From JASGCP01 sp965263285 (GTDB taxonomy: Bacteria > Bacteroidota > Bacteroidia > Chitinophagales > Chitinophagaceae), in NCBI GenBank assembly GCA_965263285.1, contig CBDHHD010000016.1, positions 1,798,001 to 1,862,000 of the forward strand: DNA of 64,000 nt. Direction: 5' to 3'. Shown here in pieces: positions 8,948 through 18,275 of this stretch. The position numbers and the translations under genes were made by a program. How positions within the stretch are numbered: the first letter of the stretch is position 1; each line of letters begins with the position of its first letter. The notes under the pieces are model-generated. The model had not been told where the DNA came from and searched no databases. It worked only from the letters and a program-made list of their open reading frames with translations.

Positions 8948-10567
8948 TTATCTTGTTGTTGCTGTTCCTATCTCTTCAATGGTTGCCGAAGTTATTTCTT
9001 GGTGTTTAGATTTTGTTTCTCCTCTATGTATGGATATATGAATGTTTTTTGACTCAGCCATTTGAATAAAATTGTTTAATTCTTCTACAATATCTTTATC
9101 TATAAAATCTGCTTGATGTACTTCAATAATGAGGTAGCTATCATTAGGTATTTGCTCTAGTTTTCTTTTTAAAATAAACTTATTAATAAACGAAACATCT
9201 TTTCTAAACATTAACAGAAAGTTATGTTCTTTTTGTACCATTAAGATAGATGCGTGAAAGTTGTTTTTGATAGTAAAAAATAGTCCTACTAAAATGCCAA
9301 TAATAATACCAATAATTAAGTTAGTGGCAATAATTGCAACAATGGTAACAATAAAAGGAATAAATTGATCCCAACCGCTTTTATACATTGTTTTATAGAT
9401 AGAAACACTGGTAAGTCTATATCCCGCAACAATAAGAATAATGGCTAATGCACTTAGGGGAATTAGGTTTAGAATATTTGGAATAAATATTACAAATAAT
9501 AACATCAAAATGCCATGGAAGATGGTGCTCATTTTTGTTTTTGCCCCTGCACTTAAATTTACAGAACCTCTTAAGATAACAGAGGAGATAGGAAGTCCCC
9601 CTATCATACCTGAAAGAATATTACCTATCCCTTGTGCGAGTAGCTCTCTGTTAGTGGGGCTTGTTCTTTTCTCTGGATCTATTTTGTCAATGGCTTCAAT
9701 GCTTAATAGAGTTTCTAAGCTGGCCATAATAGCTAATGTGAGAGATAGTCCCCATATTTGTGGGTTAGCAATGGCTGTAAAGTCGGGGAATTGCAGAAAT
9801 GAAATGAATTCTTTTGTGCTTTTAGCAATAGGTAATTTAACTAAGCTATCTGTTTCTAATGCAATATTAGGTAACCATTTTTCATATATTTCTTTAAGTA
9901 AGATAGCTAATATAACAGCTATGAGAGAGGCAGGTAACCATTTCTTTATTTTGTTTTTGCTATCAAGTGATTTATTCCAAATAATGATAGATATTAAACA
10001 AAGTAGCGCAATAGAAAAATCACCCGTTGATGAGTGTAATACATATATGATTGTATTGTATAATTGCGAAAAAATATTTAAGTCATCATGATTGACATTA
10101 AATTCACTAATCATGATATCTGAATTAAGTGCATTATGATTAATGCCAATTGCATTGGGAATTTGTTTGATAATAAGTAATATGCCAATGGCGGCCAACA
10201 TACCTTTGATAACTGAATTAGGAATGAAATCTCCTATAATACCTGCTCGTATAATACTAAATATAATTTGAATGATACCCGCTAATACAACAGCTACTAG
10301 AAAGGCAGGATACCCTCCTTTAAGTGTAGCAAGTGCTAATGCTGCTACTACTACTACACTATTGGCAGGTCCGCTTACACTTAGTTGACTCTTGCTTATT
10401 ACTCCTACTATAATGCCACCTATTACTCCTGCAACTATACCTGCAAATAAAGGTACTCCATTACCAATTGCCAATGCTAAACCTAAGCATAGAGGCAGTG
10501 CAATTAAGAAAACTACTAAAGATGCAGATAAATCGGCACCTATATTGTTTGTGTACTTTTTTAACAT
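8948..10567 (-). CDS. SulP-family inorganic anion transporter with STAS domain
   Basis: A 539-residue inner-membrane transporter. The N-terminal FLIALPLCLGLALAIG and the SGPANSVVVVAA segment are typical of SulP proteins, and TSPTNRELLAQGIGN with IGGLPISSVILRGSVN matches the conserved signature region near residues 300-340. About 10-12 hydrophobic segments are followed by a STAS domain from roughly residue 425. Family members move sulfate, bicarbonate or other anions. No carbonic anhydrase gene adjoins it, so the substrate is open. Confidence 0.9.
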   Translation of the reverse strand: MLKKYTNNIGADLSASLVVFLIALPLCLGLALAIGNGVPLFAGIVAGVIGGIIVGVISKSQLSVSGPANSVVVVAALALATLKGGYPAFLVAVVLAGIIQIIFSIIRAGIIGDFIPNSVIKGMLAAIGILLIIKQIPNAIGINHNALNSDIMISEFNVNHDDLNIFSQLYNTIIYVLHSSTGDFSIALLCLISIIIWNKSLDSKNKIKKWLPASLIAVILAILLKEIYEKWLPNIALETDSLVKLPIAKSTKEFISFLQFPDFTAIANPQIWGLSLTLAIMASLETLLSIEAIDKIDPEKRTSPTNRELLAQGIGNILSGMIGGLPISSVILRGSVNLSAGAKTKMSTIFHGILMLLFVIFIPNILNLIPLSALAIILIVAGYRLTSVSIYKTMYKSGWDQFIPFIVTIVAIIATNLIIGIIIGILVGLFFTIKNNFHASILMVQKEHNFLLMFRKDVSFINKFILKRKLEQIPNDSYLIIEVHQADFIDKDIVEELNNFIQMAESKNIHISIHRGETKSKHQEITSATIEEIGTATTR

Positions 10568-10674
10568 ATTTATATAACTTTTATTTTATTAATAGAATTA
10601 TATACAAATATATATAAGAACTAAGTATTATTTATAATTTTTTGGGAAAAAATGTATAAAGTACTAATGCATAC

Positions 10675-10737
10675 CTGAGTAGTTACAAGAATTTTATTTG
10701 TAAAAAAAAGTTTAGCACTTCAAGAAAATATTTAGCC
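10675..10737. repeat. MITE right-end fragment, inverted against the next element
   Basis: It contains the recurrent CCTGAGTAGTTACAA motif seen beside other copies and ends in a 26-bp sequence that is the exact reverse complement of 10746-10771. The two ends are separated by exactly 8 bases (ATTTTGTA). The left part is missing. Confidence 0.65.
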
Positions 10738-10745
10738 ATTTTGTA

Positions 10746-11002
10746 GGCTAAATATTTTCTTGAAGTGCTAAGAGAAATACAGTTGTAATTACTTAATTAA
10801 CTCAATAGGTTTAATTAAGTGTATTGATGATAGAATAATTATAAGTATGAAAATAATAGGAAGTATCTGATGAGGACAGCCCTCAGATAAAGAGCGTTAC
10901 AAAACAAAAGAAAGAAAAAGATATAAAAAACGAGTATGAACCTATACATGAGTAGTTGCCATTTATTAAAAACCTCTTAGCACCTTAAAAAATGATTTAG
11001 CC
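10746..11002. mobile_element. MITE, GGCTAAATA subtype, 257 bp
   Basis: The left end GGCTAAATATTTTCTTGAAG, continuing TGCTAAGAG, is matched imperfectly by a right end that reads CCTCTTAGCACC and finishes in GATTTAGCC. Inside are the shared TCTGATGAGGAC...CCCTCAGATAAAGAGCG arm and a short AAAGAAAG tract, but the large central palindrome is lost. No ORF is present. It fills the gap between the SulP gene and the kelch lipoproteins. Confidence 0.7.
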
Positions 11003-11035
11003 TACAACTAAATGGTATGTAACTATTTTTTTCTA

Positions 11036-11043
11036 TATCTTTG
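11036..11043 (+). promoter_or_regulatory. Bacteroidota-type -7 box before the kelch genes
   Basis: TATCTTTG matches the TAnnTTTG consensus, 18 bases before the likely ATG at 11062. No TTG is seen at the expected -33 spacing, so support is partial. Confidence 0.35.
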
Positions 11044-11061
11044 CAAGAATTAAATTGTTCC

Positions 11062-12297
11062 ATGAAAAGCATTGTAAAATTATCTTGTGTTCTGTTGTTA
11101 TTAGTGGGGTGTAAAAAAACCGGTAACCCCAATGCCTTTGGAATTACTTTAGTAAGTCCTTTAAATGGTGCTATTAATCAGCCTATACAGCCCATTTTTG
11201 TATGGAAAAATGTAAACCCTATTATTAAGTCGTTTGCTATTTACTACGGCACTAATGCAAATAGCTTAATACAAGATACAAAGAATTATATTAATATAAC
11301 AAATACCAGTGATACTATTCGGGTGTCTCCCGATGGTTCTTCATCACCCTATTTAAGTTATGATACAACATATTACTGGACAGTGGTAGGGAAGAGTGCA
11401 GACAGCAGTGTTGTTTATACGGCACCTATTCAACGTTTTACTTCACGAAAGGCTATTTATATGCCTACAGCAAGGCAGGGAATGGGTTTGGCAGTGTATA
11501 ATAATAAGATTTATGCTGTGGGAGGATCAACTGGGTCGTCTTTTGTGGGGACTTCTCCTCCATTATCTACAGTAGAGATTTGGGATGGAAATGCATGGAC
11601 AACAGGAGAACCGATGCTTACAGCAAGATCAGGATTGGGATTAGCAGTCTATAATAATAATTTATATGCAATGGGCGGAAACATAGGATCGTATATAACT
11701 AATCCCCCGCTATCTACGGTGGAGATATGGAATGGAACTAACTGGACAACAGGCACTCCCATGCCTACACCAAGATATGGATTAGGATTAGCTACCTATA
11801 ATAATAATCTTTATGCAGTAGGGGGATATAATAAGGGTCCATTATCTACGGTGGAGATATGGAATGGAACTAACTGGACAACAGGTACTTCTTTATCTAC
11901 AGCAAGGTATCTATTGGGGTTGGCTACCTATAATAATACGCTCTTTGCGGTAGGGGGAATTAATGGAACTTCATCGCTTAATTTGTCTAATGTAGAGGCT
12001 TTTAATGGAAATGCTTGGGGAGGAGGTACTCCTTTGAATGTATCAAGAGGAGCACTAAGTTTGGCATCATATAATAATAATTTGTATGTTATAGGAGGGT
12101 ATAATAGCTCTACTTTATCTACGGTAGAAATTTGGAATGGTGTTTCTTGGAAAATAGGCGCTGCTATGCCTACACCACGATATAATTTTGGATTAGTGGT
12201 GTATAATAATATGTTATATGCTATAGGCGGATATGGCAGTACTGGTGTTTTATCTATTGTAGAAATATTTAACCCTGCAACCGATCAATGGCAATAG
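11062..12297 (+). CDS. Kelch-repeat beta-propeller lipoprotein
   Basis: About 411 residues. The ATG at 11062 gives a short lipoprotein signal ending LLLLVGC, so the TTG at 11041 is not the start. Residues of about 25-135 form an FN3-like domain (LVSPLNGAINQPIQPIFVW, TTYYWTVVG). Six kelch repeats follow, each with a LAVYNN-LYAVGG core and an Asn-Trp-Thr turn, predicting a six-bladed propeller. It is probably anchored on the outer membrane. Its neighbour 42 bases downstream is a paralogue of the same layout. The ligand is unknown. Confidence 0.85.
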   Translation: MKSIVKLSCVLLLLVGCKKTGNPNAFGITLVSPLNGAINQPIQPIFVWKNVNPIIKSFAIYYGTNANSLIQDTKNYINITNTSDTIRVSPDGSSSPYLSYDTTYYWTVVGKSADSSVVYTAPIQRFTSRKAIYMPTARQGMGLAVYNNKIYAVGGSTGSSFVGTSPPLSTVEIWDGNAWTTGEPMLTARSGLGLAVYNNNLYAMGGNIGSYITNPPLSTVEIWNGTNWTTGTPMPTPRYGLGLATYNNNLYAVGGYNKGPLSTVEIWNGTNWTTGTSLSTARYLLGLATYNNTLFAVGGINGTSSLNLSNVEAFNGNAWGGGTPLNVSRGALSLASYNNNLYVIGGYNSSTLSTVEIWNGVSWKIGAAMPTPRYNFGLVVYNNMLYAIGGYGSTGVLSIVEIFNPATDQWQ

Positions 12298-12339
12298 GCG
12301 AGTAATGATAAGTGTTGTATTTTATTAATATAAGAAATT

Positions 12340-13608
12340 ATGAAAGCGGTTATGAATAGAAATGTTGTATTGTTTTGTTTGGGTATCTTTTTTTTGTTTG
12401 CTTGCAATAAGAATGTTGTTCCAACTATCAATCCTATTGCTACGGGGGGGATTGTTTTAAAAAGTCCTGCTAATGGAGCGGTAAACCAGCCTATACAGCC
12501 TATTTTTCAGTGGAATATTACAAATACTAATATTAAATATACTGTTATTTATTATGGTACTAGTCCAGCTACGATAGTACCTGATCAGGTTAATACAAAT
12601 TATAATAATACGAGTGATACCATTCGATTATCTCCAGGTGCAGGCATTCCTGCTTATTTGAACTATGGTACACAGTATTATTGGAGAGTAATTGGGCTTG
12701 ATATTAATGGATTGGTTGTTGATACTACTCCTATACAAAGTTTTACTATTCGTCCTGCTATTAATTTGCTTACAGCAAGAGGTAACCTGGGTGTAGTAGT
12801 GTATAAAGATACATTATACGCAATGGGAGGCACTAATTCAATGAGCAATAATAGTGTTGCGTTTGCAAATGTGGAGAAGTTAAATGGTACATCTTGGGTT
12901 GCAAGCACGGCTATGCCTACTCCAAGAAATAGCTTAGCGGTAGCCGTATATAAAGATACACTCTATGCTGTGGGAGGATATAATTATAATGGTAATGCTG
13001 CTGTGGATAGTGTAGAGAAATGGGATGGTACTAATTGGACTTCTGGAGCTCCTACCCTTACCCCAAGAGCAGGCTTAGGACTATCGGCGTATCACTATAA
13101 TAACGATACCCTTCTTTATGCAGTAGGAGGGGTTAATGGATCTTCAGTTCTGAGTAGTGTAGAGGTTTGGAATGGCATTAACTGGACGCAAAGCTCGCCG
13201 ATAAGCACACCAAGTTATAGCTTAGGGCTAGCGGTATATAATAATAATTTGTATGCTGTAGGGGGACTTACAGGTTCTTCTTCTGATATTTCTCCTCCTT
13301 CAGACATAGTAGAGTTTTGGAATGGGATTACTTGGACATTAGGCACTCCTCTGACTTATGCAATATCAGGCTTAGGAATGGTAGCATATAATAATAATCT
13401 ATATGTGATGGGTGCTGTAAATGGAGGATACTCTCTACAAATTTGGAATGGAGCTACTTGGAGTACAGGACCAGCGATGCCTACGGTAAGAACTAATTTA
13501 GGATTGGCAATTTATAATAATCTTATCTATGCTGTGGGAGGATTTGTTGGATTAAATCCTTCATCTGCTGTGGATATTTATAATCCTAGCACAAACCAAT
13601 GGCAGTAA
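12340..13608 (+). CDS. Kelch-repeat beta-propeller lipoprotein, paralogue of the preceding gene
   Basis: A 422-residue lipoprotein; the signal peptide ends LFLFACN. The N-terminal domain (LKSPANGAVNQPIQPIFQW) and the six kelch repeats line up with the upstream gene throughout, so the pair arose by tandem duplication and has since diverged. One of the six turns reads VMGAVNG in place of the usual double Gly. The start could also be the Met at residue 5. It is likely co-transcribed with the first gene and converges on radC with only 33 bases between. Confidence 0.85.
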   Translation: MKAVMNRNVVLFCLGIFFLFACNKNVVPTINPIATGGIVLKSPANGAVNQPIQPIFQWNITNTNIKYTVIYYGTSPATIVPDQVNTNYNNTSDTIRLSPGAGIPAYLNYGTQYYWRVIGLDINGLVVDTTPIQSFTIRPAINLLTARGNLGVVVYKDTLYAMGGTNSMSNNSVAFANVEKLNGTSWVASTAMPTPRNSLAVAVYKDTLYAVGGYNYNGNAAVDSVEKWDGTNWTSGAPTLTPRAGLGLSAYHYNNDTLLYAVGGVNGSSVLSSVEVWNGINWTQSSPISTPSYSLGLAVYNNNLYAVGGLTGSSSDISPPSDIVEFWNGITWTLGTPLTYAISGLGMVAYNNNLYVMGAVNGGYSLQIWNGATWSTGPAMPTVRTNLGLAIYNNLIYAVGGFVGLNPSSAVDIYNPSTNQWQ

Positions 13609-13641
13609 GATAGGGTTTGATATGTATGATAGAGCTACCTC

Positions 13642-14340
13642 TTATAAATATCCTTTATCTAGAAAACTTAAAAATCCTTGTTCACTGATAATAATATGGT
13701 CGAGTAATTTAATATCAAGCAAGAGAGCGCCTTTTTTTACTTTTGCAGTAATATCTCGGTCTTGTTGGCTGGGAACAAGGTTGCCTGAAGGATGATTATG
13801 TGCTAATACGATATTAACACTATTGTGTTCTAATGCTTTTTTTAGAATAATTCTTATATCTACAATGGTAGAGCTAATGCCTCCTTCGCTGATAACTTCG
13901 GTATGTAATATTGAATTAGATTGACTAAGAAACACAACGATGAATACTTCTTTAGATAGATGTTGATAGTGAGCTCTTAGATAATCGGCTATTTCATTGC
14001 TACTTTTAATGTGTTTTTTATATCTGATAGACGATTCTCTACGAATGCCTAATTCAAGAGCTGCGACAATGGTAACGCATTTAACCATTCCTAAGCCTTT
14101 TATGTGATAGTTCATCATAGCTTGTACAGATAGTTTCCCTAATTCGTTGATATTAAAATCTACTTTAGATAGCAATTGTTTTGCTATATCAATAGCACTT
14201 GCCGCTGAATGACCATTGCGAATAAGAATGCCTAATAGCTCTGAATCGCTAAGCGAAGATGATCCTTTAGTATATAGCTTCTCTCTTGGTCTTTCTTCAT
14301 TACCCCATTTATTGATGGGTATATTTTTTGAGCTTGTCAT
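13642..14340 (-). CDS. radC: RadC family JAB/MPN-domain protein
   Basis: A 232-residue protein. An N-terminal helix-hairpin-helix-like region (ELLGILIRNG) is followed by a C-terminal JAB/MPN+ metalloprotease-like domain with HNHPSG-N7-D, giving metal ligands H181, H183 and D194. The older repair annotation for RadC is not well supported biochemically. The length is normal and no frame damage is seen. It is a single gene convergent with the kelch pair. Confidence 0.92.
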   Translation of the reverse strand: MTSSKNIPINKWGNEERPREKLYTKGSSSLSDSELLGILIRNGHSAASAIDIAKQLLSKVDFNINELGKLSVQAMMNYHIKGLGMVKCVTIVAALELGIRRESSIRYKKHIKSSNEIADYLRAHYQHLSKEVFIVVFLSQSNSILHTEVISEGGISSTIVDIRIILKKALEHNSVNIVLAHNHPSGNLVPSQQDRDITAKVKKGALLLDIKLLDHIIISEQGFLSFLDKGYL

Positions 14341-14404
14341 GTTAGTTGGTTTGAAATATAAAATTAATATATTTTTTTTTGGATATTGTAATTATTTAAG
14401 GACT

Positions 14405-14455
14405 TGAACTTATTTAACTAAATCTATTGAGTTATCTGAGTAACTATAATTTTTA
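14405..14455. repeat. Short MITE-related fragment
   Basis: ATTTAACTAAATCTATTGAG followed by TTATCTGAG resembles, in reverse, the AACTCAATAGGTTTAATTAA arm of the elements at 10790 and 22060. It directly abuts the left end of the element at 14456; its last 8 bases are that element's target duplicate. Confidence 0.4.
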
Positions 14456-15014
14456 GGCATAATTAAATTTAGTGTGAGGAAAAATTTAGTTTACTAAAAG
14501 GCTATATCTTTTTTTGAAGTGCTGGGGGATATTTATGTTTTTGTAATTGCTCATATATAGGTTCATCATTTATTTTTTATATCCTTTTCTTTCTTTTGTC
14601 TTGATACAAAAGAAAGAAACAAAGAAAAAATCAAGCCTGCAGATAAAGAGCTACAAAACTACGGCTCGCTACGCTAGCGAGAATGAATGGGAGGCGGTTA
14701 GGAATGAATCGTTATGATGAGCTTATCCATAGTGATCTTTTATGTACATACTTTATGCTCATCATAACGATTCATATATAAAAATGTCCGCCTCCACATT
14801 CTCGCTGGTCGCTTCGCTCACCTCGTTTTGTAACGCTCTTTATCTGAGGGCAGTCCTCATCAGATATTTCCTATTATTTCCATATTTATATATATGTAAT
14901 CATCCATGCTTCCAGCACCTCAAAAAAAGATGTAGCCCATATAAAATTGTTTTTACAAATATCCATTTTATTTTGTATCTTTGCATACTCCCTCACACTA
15001 AATTTAGTTATGCC
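14456..15014. mobile_element. Compound MITE, GGCATAACT outer ends, with perfect 8-bp duplication
   Basis: The outer inverted repeats read GGCATAATTAAATTTAGTGT (left) and GGCATAACTAAATTTAGTGT (right, reverse strand), both continuing GAGG. The flanks are AATTTTTA at 14448-14455 and AATTTTTA at 15015-15022, a perfect target duplication. A 438-bp GGCTAYATC-type element with the full palindromic core lies within, at 14500-14937. The short ORF at 14742-15134 is a by-product of the palindrome. Confidence 0.88.
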
Positions 15015-15110
15015 AATTTTTATAAAAATTGTAGACTCACTAAATTTGTTATGTCTAAAAAATGGATATTACCTTATGTCTACCTAGTGGATTATACCTC
15101 TATAAAAATA

Positions 15111-15173
15111 AAAAAAGAGAGTCATTGTTGTTAATAGCAATTTAATTGCAAAACAATAATGACTCTCTTTTTT
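15111..15173. terminator. Bidirectional intrinsic terminator
   Basis: Arms at 15111-15132 and 15152-15173 pair over 22 bases with one G-U, around a 19-base loop. A run of A on the left and a run of T on the right make it work in either direction. It separates the mobile element from the 3' end of the SOD gene. Confidence 0.8.
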
Positions 15174-15208
15174 AGTAGCTGATTTTTTAATTAATGCTAC
15201 GGCATTTT

Positions 15209-16015
15209 TTAATTTATATATTGTTGCGGTATACCATTGACAACGGTTACAGCACGACCGTTTTTATCATGATAGATGCGAGTACCTTGCAATAAATTTC
15301 CTATTGCATTGGTTGGTGATGAGCTACGACTACCCAAATTGCTTGTACTAGGTTGTAGTGTAATAATACCACAGCCAATTCTATTACCTGAATTTCCTGT
15401 AGGTTGTGACATGTAATCATCTGCTCCAGAATGGAGCACTATAGCTTTGTCAAGAATATTTCTGGTTGTATCGCTACATCCAATGCACCAGTTTTTGCCT
15501 GCATAAAATATAAAATAAGCACTACTATCTCCTGTAACAATAATATTGCCAATATCTCCTTGGTGGGCAGTATCAGGATCAGAGCTAAAGGCAGAATTCC
15601 ATTTGCCATGATTTTTATTGGTTGGATTCCAATGTTTTCCCGATTGGGAAAATCCCGAGTCAGTACTATTAGGCGAACAAATAGTACTTGCAGCACTACC
15701 ATTCCAATGTATATGTATAGCCCTTAATGTGTCTATGTTTTTTGTTTGACTAGTAGGTATACCTTTTATTGATAAGAGCATTACAACATCGCTATCTGGA
15801 AATTGCTCAAACATAACTCCTACACCACCTTCTGCTGTTCCTCTTAAATTAGGTGCTAATGTTGTATTAGGTAAAATTACTGCAGTAGCAATGATGACTG
15901 GAGTATTATTATTAGAAGAAGATCCTGTACTTTTACAACTTATAAAAAGTGTAGTTGTAAACAAGAAGCCTACTACTAAAAACACAAAAGAAATAGTTTT
16001 TTTAAAATGAATCAT
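15209..16015 (-). CDS. sodC: Cu/Zn superoxide dismutase lipoprotein
   Basis: A 268-residue secreted dismutase anchored by Cys27 (signal ends LFISC). All metal ligands of the family can be placed: H101, H103, H128 and H195 for copper, with H128, H136, H151 and D154 (HQGD) for zinc. Cys113 and Cys215 can form the structural disulfide, and Arg212 in GNRIGCG matches the active-site Arg. It should remove superoxide in the periplasm or at the cell surface. A Gln/Asn/Ser-rich C-terminal tail of about 45 residues extends beyond the usual domain. Confidence 0.88.
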   Translation of the reverse strand: MIHFKKTISFVFLVVGFLFTTTLFISCKSTGSSSNNNTPVIIATAVILPNTTLAPNLRGTAEGGVGVMFEQFPDSDVVMLLSIKGIPTSQTKNIDTLRAIHIHWNGSAASTICSPNSTDSGFSQSGKHWNPTNKNHGKWNSAFSSDPDTAHQGDIGNIIVTGDSSAYFIFYAGKNWCIGCSDTTRNILDKAIVLHSGADDYMSQPTGNSGNRIGCGIITLQPSTSNLGSRSSSPTNAIGNLLQGTRIYHDKNGRAVTVVNGIPQQYIN

Positions 16016-16077
16016 ATAAATAATTTTAAAAATTAAAAATGGTTTACAAAGGTTGCAATATAATAATTTTTTTTGAT

Positions 16078-17409
16078 ACTGTCCAAAAAAGTGTGTAAAA
16101 TATGGTTTGAAACTGACCTAAAAAATCGGTTGCAAAATGGCTTTTAAAAAACATAAAAATAAAGAAAAAGGGAAAGAAAAAATAATAAATTAATATTTTT
16201 TTATGGGAATAAATTTTTATCATAAGAAAAGGCTAAAATAGGATGATTGAATTCTTTTCTTTTCATAGATACACTACCCAATAAAAATAACACAGATTCT
16301 GGGCTGGGCATAGAACTTCGCATTCGTAAAACCCGTTTATAATTTCTATTCAGCCGTTCAATCCAATTTGTAGTATAAATCATACGCCTTACTTCTATTT
16401 GATAATTAAAATAAGTAAAATAACTGATAGTGTGGTTGTTTTTATAAGATTTAAGAGATGGATATTTCTTTTCCCACTTGCTTATAAGCTCATAGAAATT
16501 AGATAGAGCTTGCGTAGGAGTTTGATTTTGCGTAGGGTCTAATACCCTTCTAATATCTATCACCATTTCTGCTTTATCTGTAGGTTTCTAGTTAAATGAA
16601 TGATACACAACTGAATAGCCACTTTAGGAAAAACGCTATGCATAGCTTCTTCAATTCCTACAAGTCCATCACTAACCATGAGTTTAATTTCTTCAACGCC
16701 TCTATCCTTTAAACTCAAAAATATATCTTTCCAGTTGTTAGCCCCTTCCGTAGGATGATTAACAACTGCTAATACTTCTCTACTTCTATCTCCTTTTACA
16801 CCTAAAATGGTATAATAAGCCTCTTTGCTTACACATTCTTCTCTTCGAGTATGCCAATAGGTAGCATCAATATAAATAATTGGATAACAATAATCTAATT
16901 TTCTATTTAACCATTGCTCAACATCTATTTTAACGGTATTCGTAATGTTGCTAATAGTAGATTTGCTATAATGCTTTCCATATATCTTTTCAAACAATTC
17001 TCCTACTTCTATAGTTGTTAAACCTGCTTGATATAGTTCTGTAGCTAACATCTTGCTTTCTTCATCTTATTCTTTAATCAAAGCTAATATTAAAGGATAA
17101 AAATTCTGTGACCTTGTTCTAGGAACTTTCAATTCAAGTTGTCCCCCGTGGGCAAATACACTCCTAAATCTAAAGCCGTTGCTATTATCATTATGTGCAC
17201 TATTAAATTCATTTCTTTCAGCTTTCATAATAGCTTCTAATGTCATTTTTAATATTTGCTGATAGCCATCTTTTCCCATCGCTATACTATTTAATTCTGA
17301 GGCAATTTGTTCTAATGTAACTTTCATAATTTATTGATTTAAGGGTTATAAAATATTTGCAAATTATCTAATTTTTTAAAAGCCCTTTTACACACTTTTA
17401 TGAACATTA
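16078..17409 (-). mobile_element. Degenerate IS256-type insertion sequence
   Basis: The two ends share the inverted sequence AAAAGTGTGTAAAA (left at about 16087-16100, right at about 17388-17401), inside longer imperfect ends starting near ACTGTCC on the left. Between them is a broken IS256-type transposase. The target duplication could not be recognised. Boundaries are good to about 10 bases. Confidence 0.75.
16201..17327 (-). pseudogene. IS256-family (mutator-type) transposase, broken
   Basis: Three pieces on the minus strand together make a complete transposase. Piece 1 (17067-17327) is the N-terminal region ending in ALIKE at an in-frame TAA. Piece 2 (16560-17051) carries the DDE core: YIDATYWHTRREE and LMVSDGLVGIEEAM, then the QLCIIHLTRN segment. 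Piece 3 (16201-16566) starts after a frameshift near 16565 and contains MIYTTNWIERLNRNYKR, which holds the third acidic residue. With one stop and one frameshift it should be inactive unless recoded. Confidence 0.88.
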
Positions 17410-17583
17410 CCACTGAGTTTGTTTTTGATTAGAGAATTGAGAATTGAAAGTTATTTTTTTTCATTTTCAACGGATCTTCCTGCGAAATTTAGTAATAAAA
17501 TCTGCGAAATGCCTTTGTGATATTTATTTTACATGAAATTTTCATTGTTTTTTTGATACTTACAAAACCATAGTGTGTATTTG

Positions 17584-17643
17584 TTTTTTATATCTATTTC
17601 TTTCTTTTGTATCAAGACAAAAGAAAGAAATAGATATAAAAAA
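17584..17643. repeat. Perfect 27-bp hairpin inside a MITE remnant
   Basis: Arms 17584-17610 and 17617-17643 are exact reverse complements around the 6-base loop ATCAAG. The T- and A-rich ends would also make it a two-way terminator. The same TTTTGT/ACAAAA hairpin appears in shorter form in the other elements. Remnant sequence continues to GATTTAGCC at about 17714. The rest of the 440-base gap, between the IS256 end and here, shows nothing else. Confidence 0.75.
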
Positions 17644-17770
17644 TGAGTATGAACCTATACATGAGTAGTTGCCATTTATTAAAAACCTCTTAGCACCTTA
17701 AAAAAGGATTTAGCCAAAAAGTGCGTATGGTTTTTTGTATTAGAAGACTTTTTATAAAATAAATTCTTTT

Positions 17771-18262
17771 TTAGTCTTTCATATTTTCAAATTGCAAAGG
17801 AATACCAAAATTTTCTTTTTTACACAATGCGATAACGGCTTGTAGGGTATCTATTTTTTTACTTGTAACACGAATAGTCGTATCCATAATGGCAGGTTGC
17901 ACTTTTAGGTCTGTATCTTTAATTGCCTTGACTATCTTTTTTGCATCCTCTTGTTTAAGTCCATTTTTTACGCTTACTTCTTTTTTTATTACTTTACCAC
18001 TTGGATAAGCGTCTTTTGAAAAGTCAAACGCATGCGCATCTAATCCTTGTTTAAGTGCACGGCTAATAAGTACATCTATTACCTGTTTCATTTTCATTTC
18101 AGAAGTGGTTTCTAATTTAACCATCCATTCTTTTTTATTGAACTCTATTTCAAAGGGAGTATCTCTAAAATCAAAGCGATTCGTAATTTCTTTTTTTACT
18201 ACATTAATAATATTATCTAATGTTTGTAAGTCTACTTTACTAACAATATCAAATGAAGGCAT
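17771..18262 (-). CDS. yajQ: YajQ family nucleotide/cyclic-di-GMP-binding protein
   Basis: A 163-residue protein starting MPSFDIVSKVDLQ, the standard YajQ N terminus. The frame stays open upstream to 18334 inside lgt, but that start is wrong for the family. DFRDTPFEIEF and the C-terminal DTTIRVTSKKIDTLQAVIA segment are conserved. Some homologues bind cyclic di-GMP; whether this one does cannot be read. It lies 13 bases downstream of lgt and is probably co-transcribed. Confidence 0.9.
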   Translation of the reverse strand: MPSFDIVSKVDLQTLDNIINVVKKEITNRFDFRDTPFEIEFNKKEWMVKLETTSEMKMKQVIDVLISRALKQGLDAHAFDFSKDAYPSGKVIKKEVSVKNGLKQEDAKKIVKAIKDTDLKVQPAIMDTTIRVTSKKIDTLQAVIALCKKENFGIPLQFENMKD

Positions 18263-18275
18263 ATACAATAAAAAA

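Noticed and set aside
9441..10091. 216-codon plus-strand ORF inside the SulP gene
   Set aside because: It is antisense to a clear transporter, with residue composition typical of a shadow frame.
14742..15134. Small plus-strand ORF, with a twin at 22377-22622
   Set aside because: Both arise from the same palindromic MITE core; the apparent conservation is repeat identity, not protein conservation.
16078..17409. Target duplication around the IS256-type element
   Set aside because: The ends are imperfect and no matching 8-9 base flanks could be fixed with confidence.
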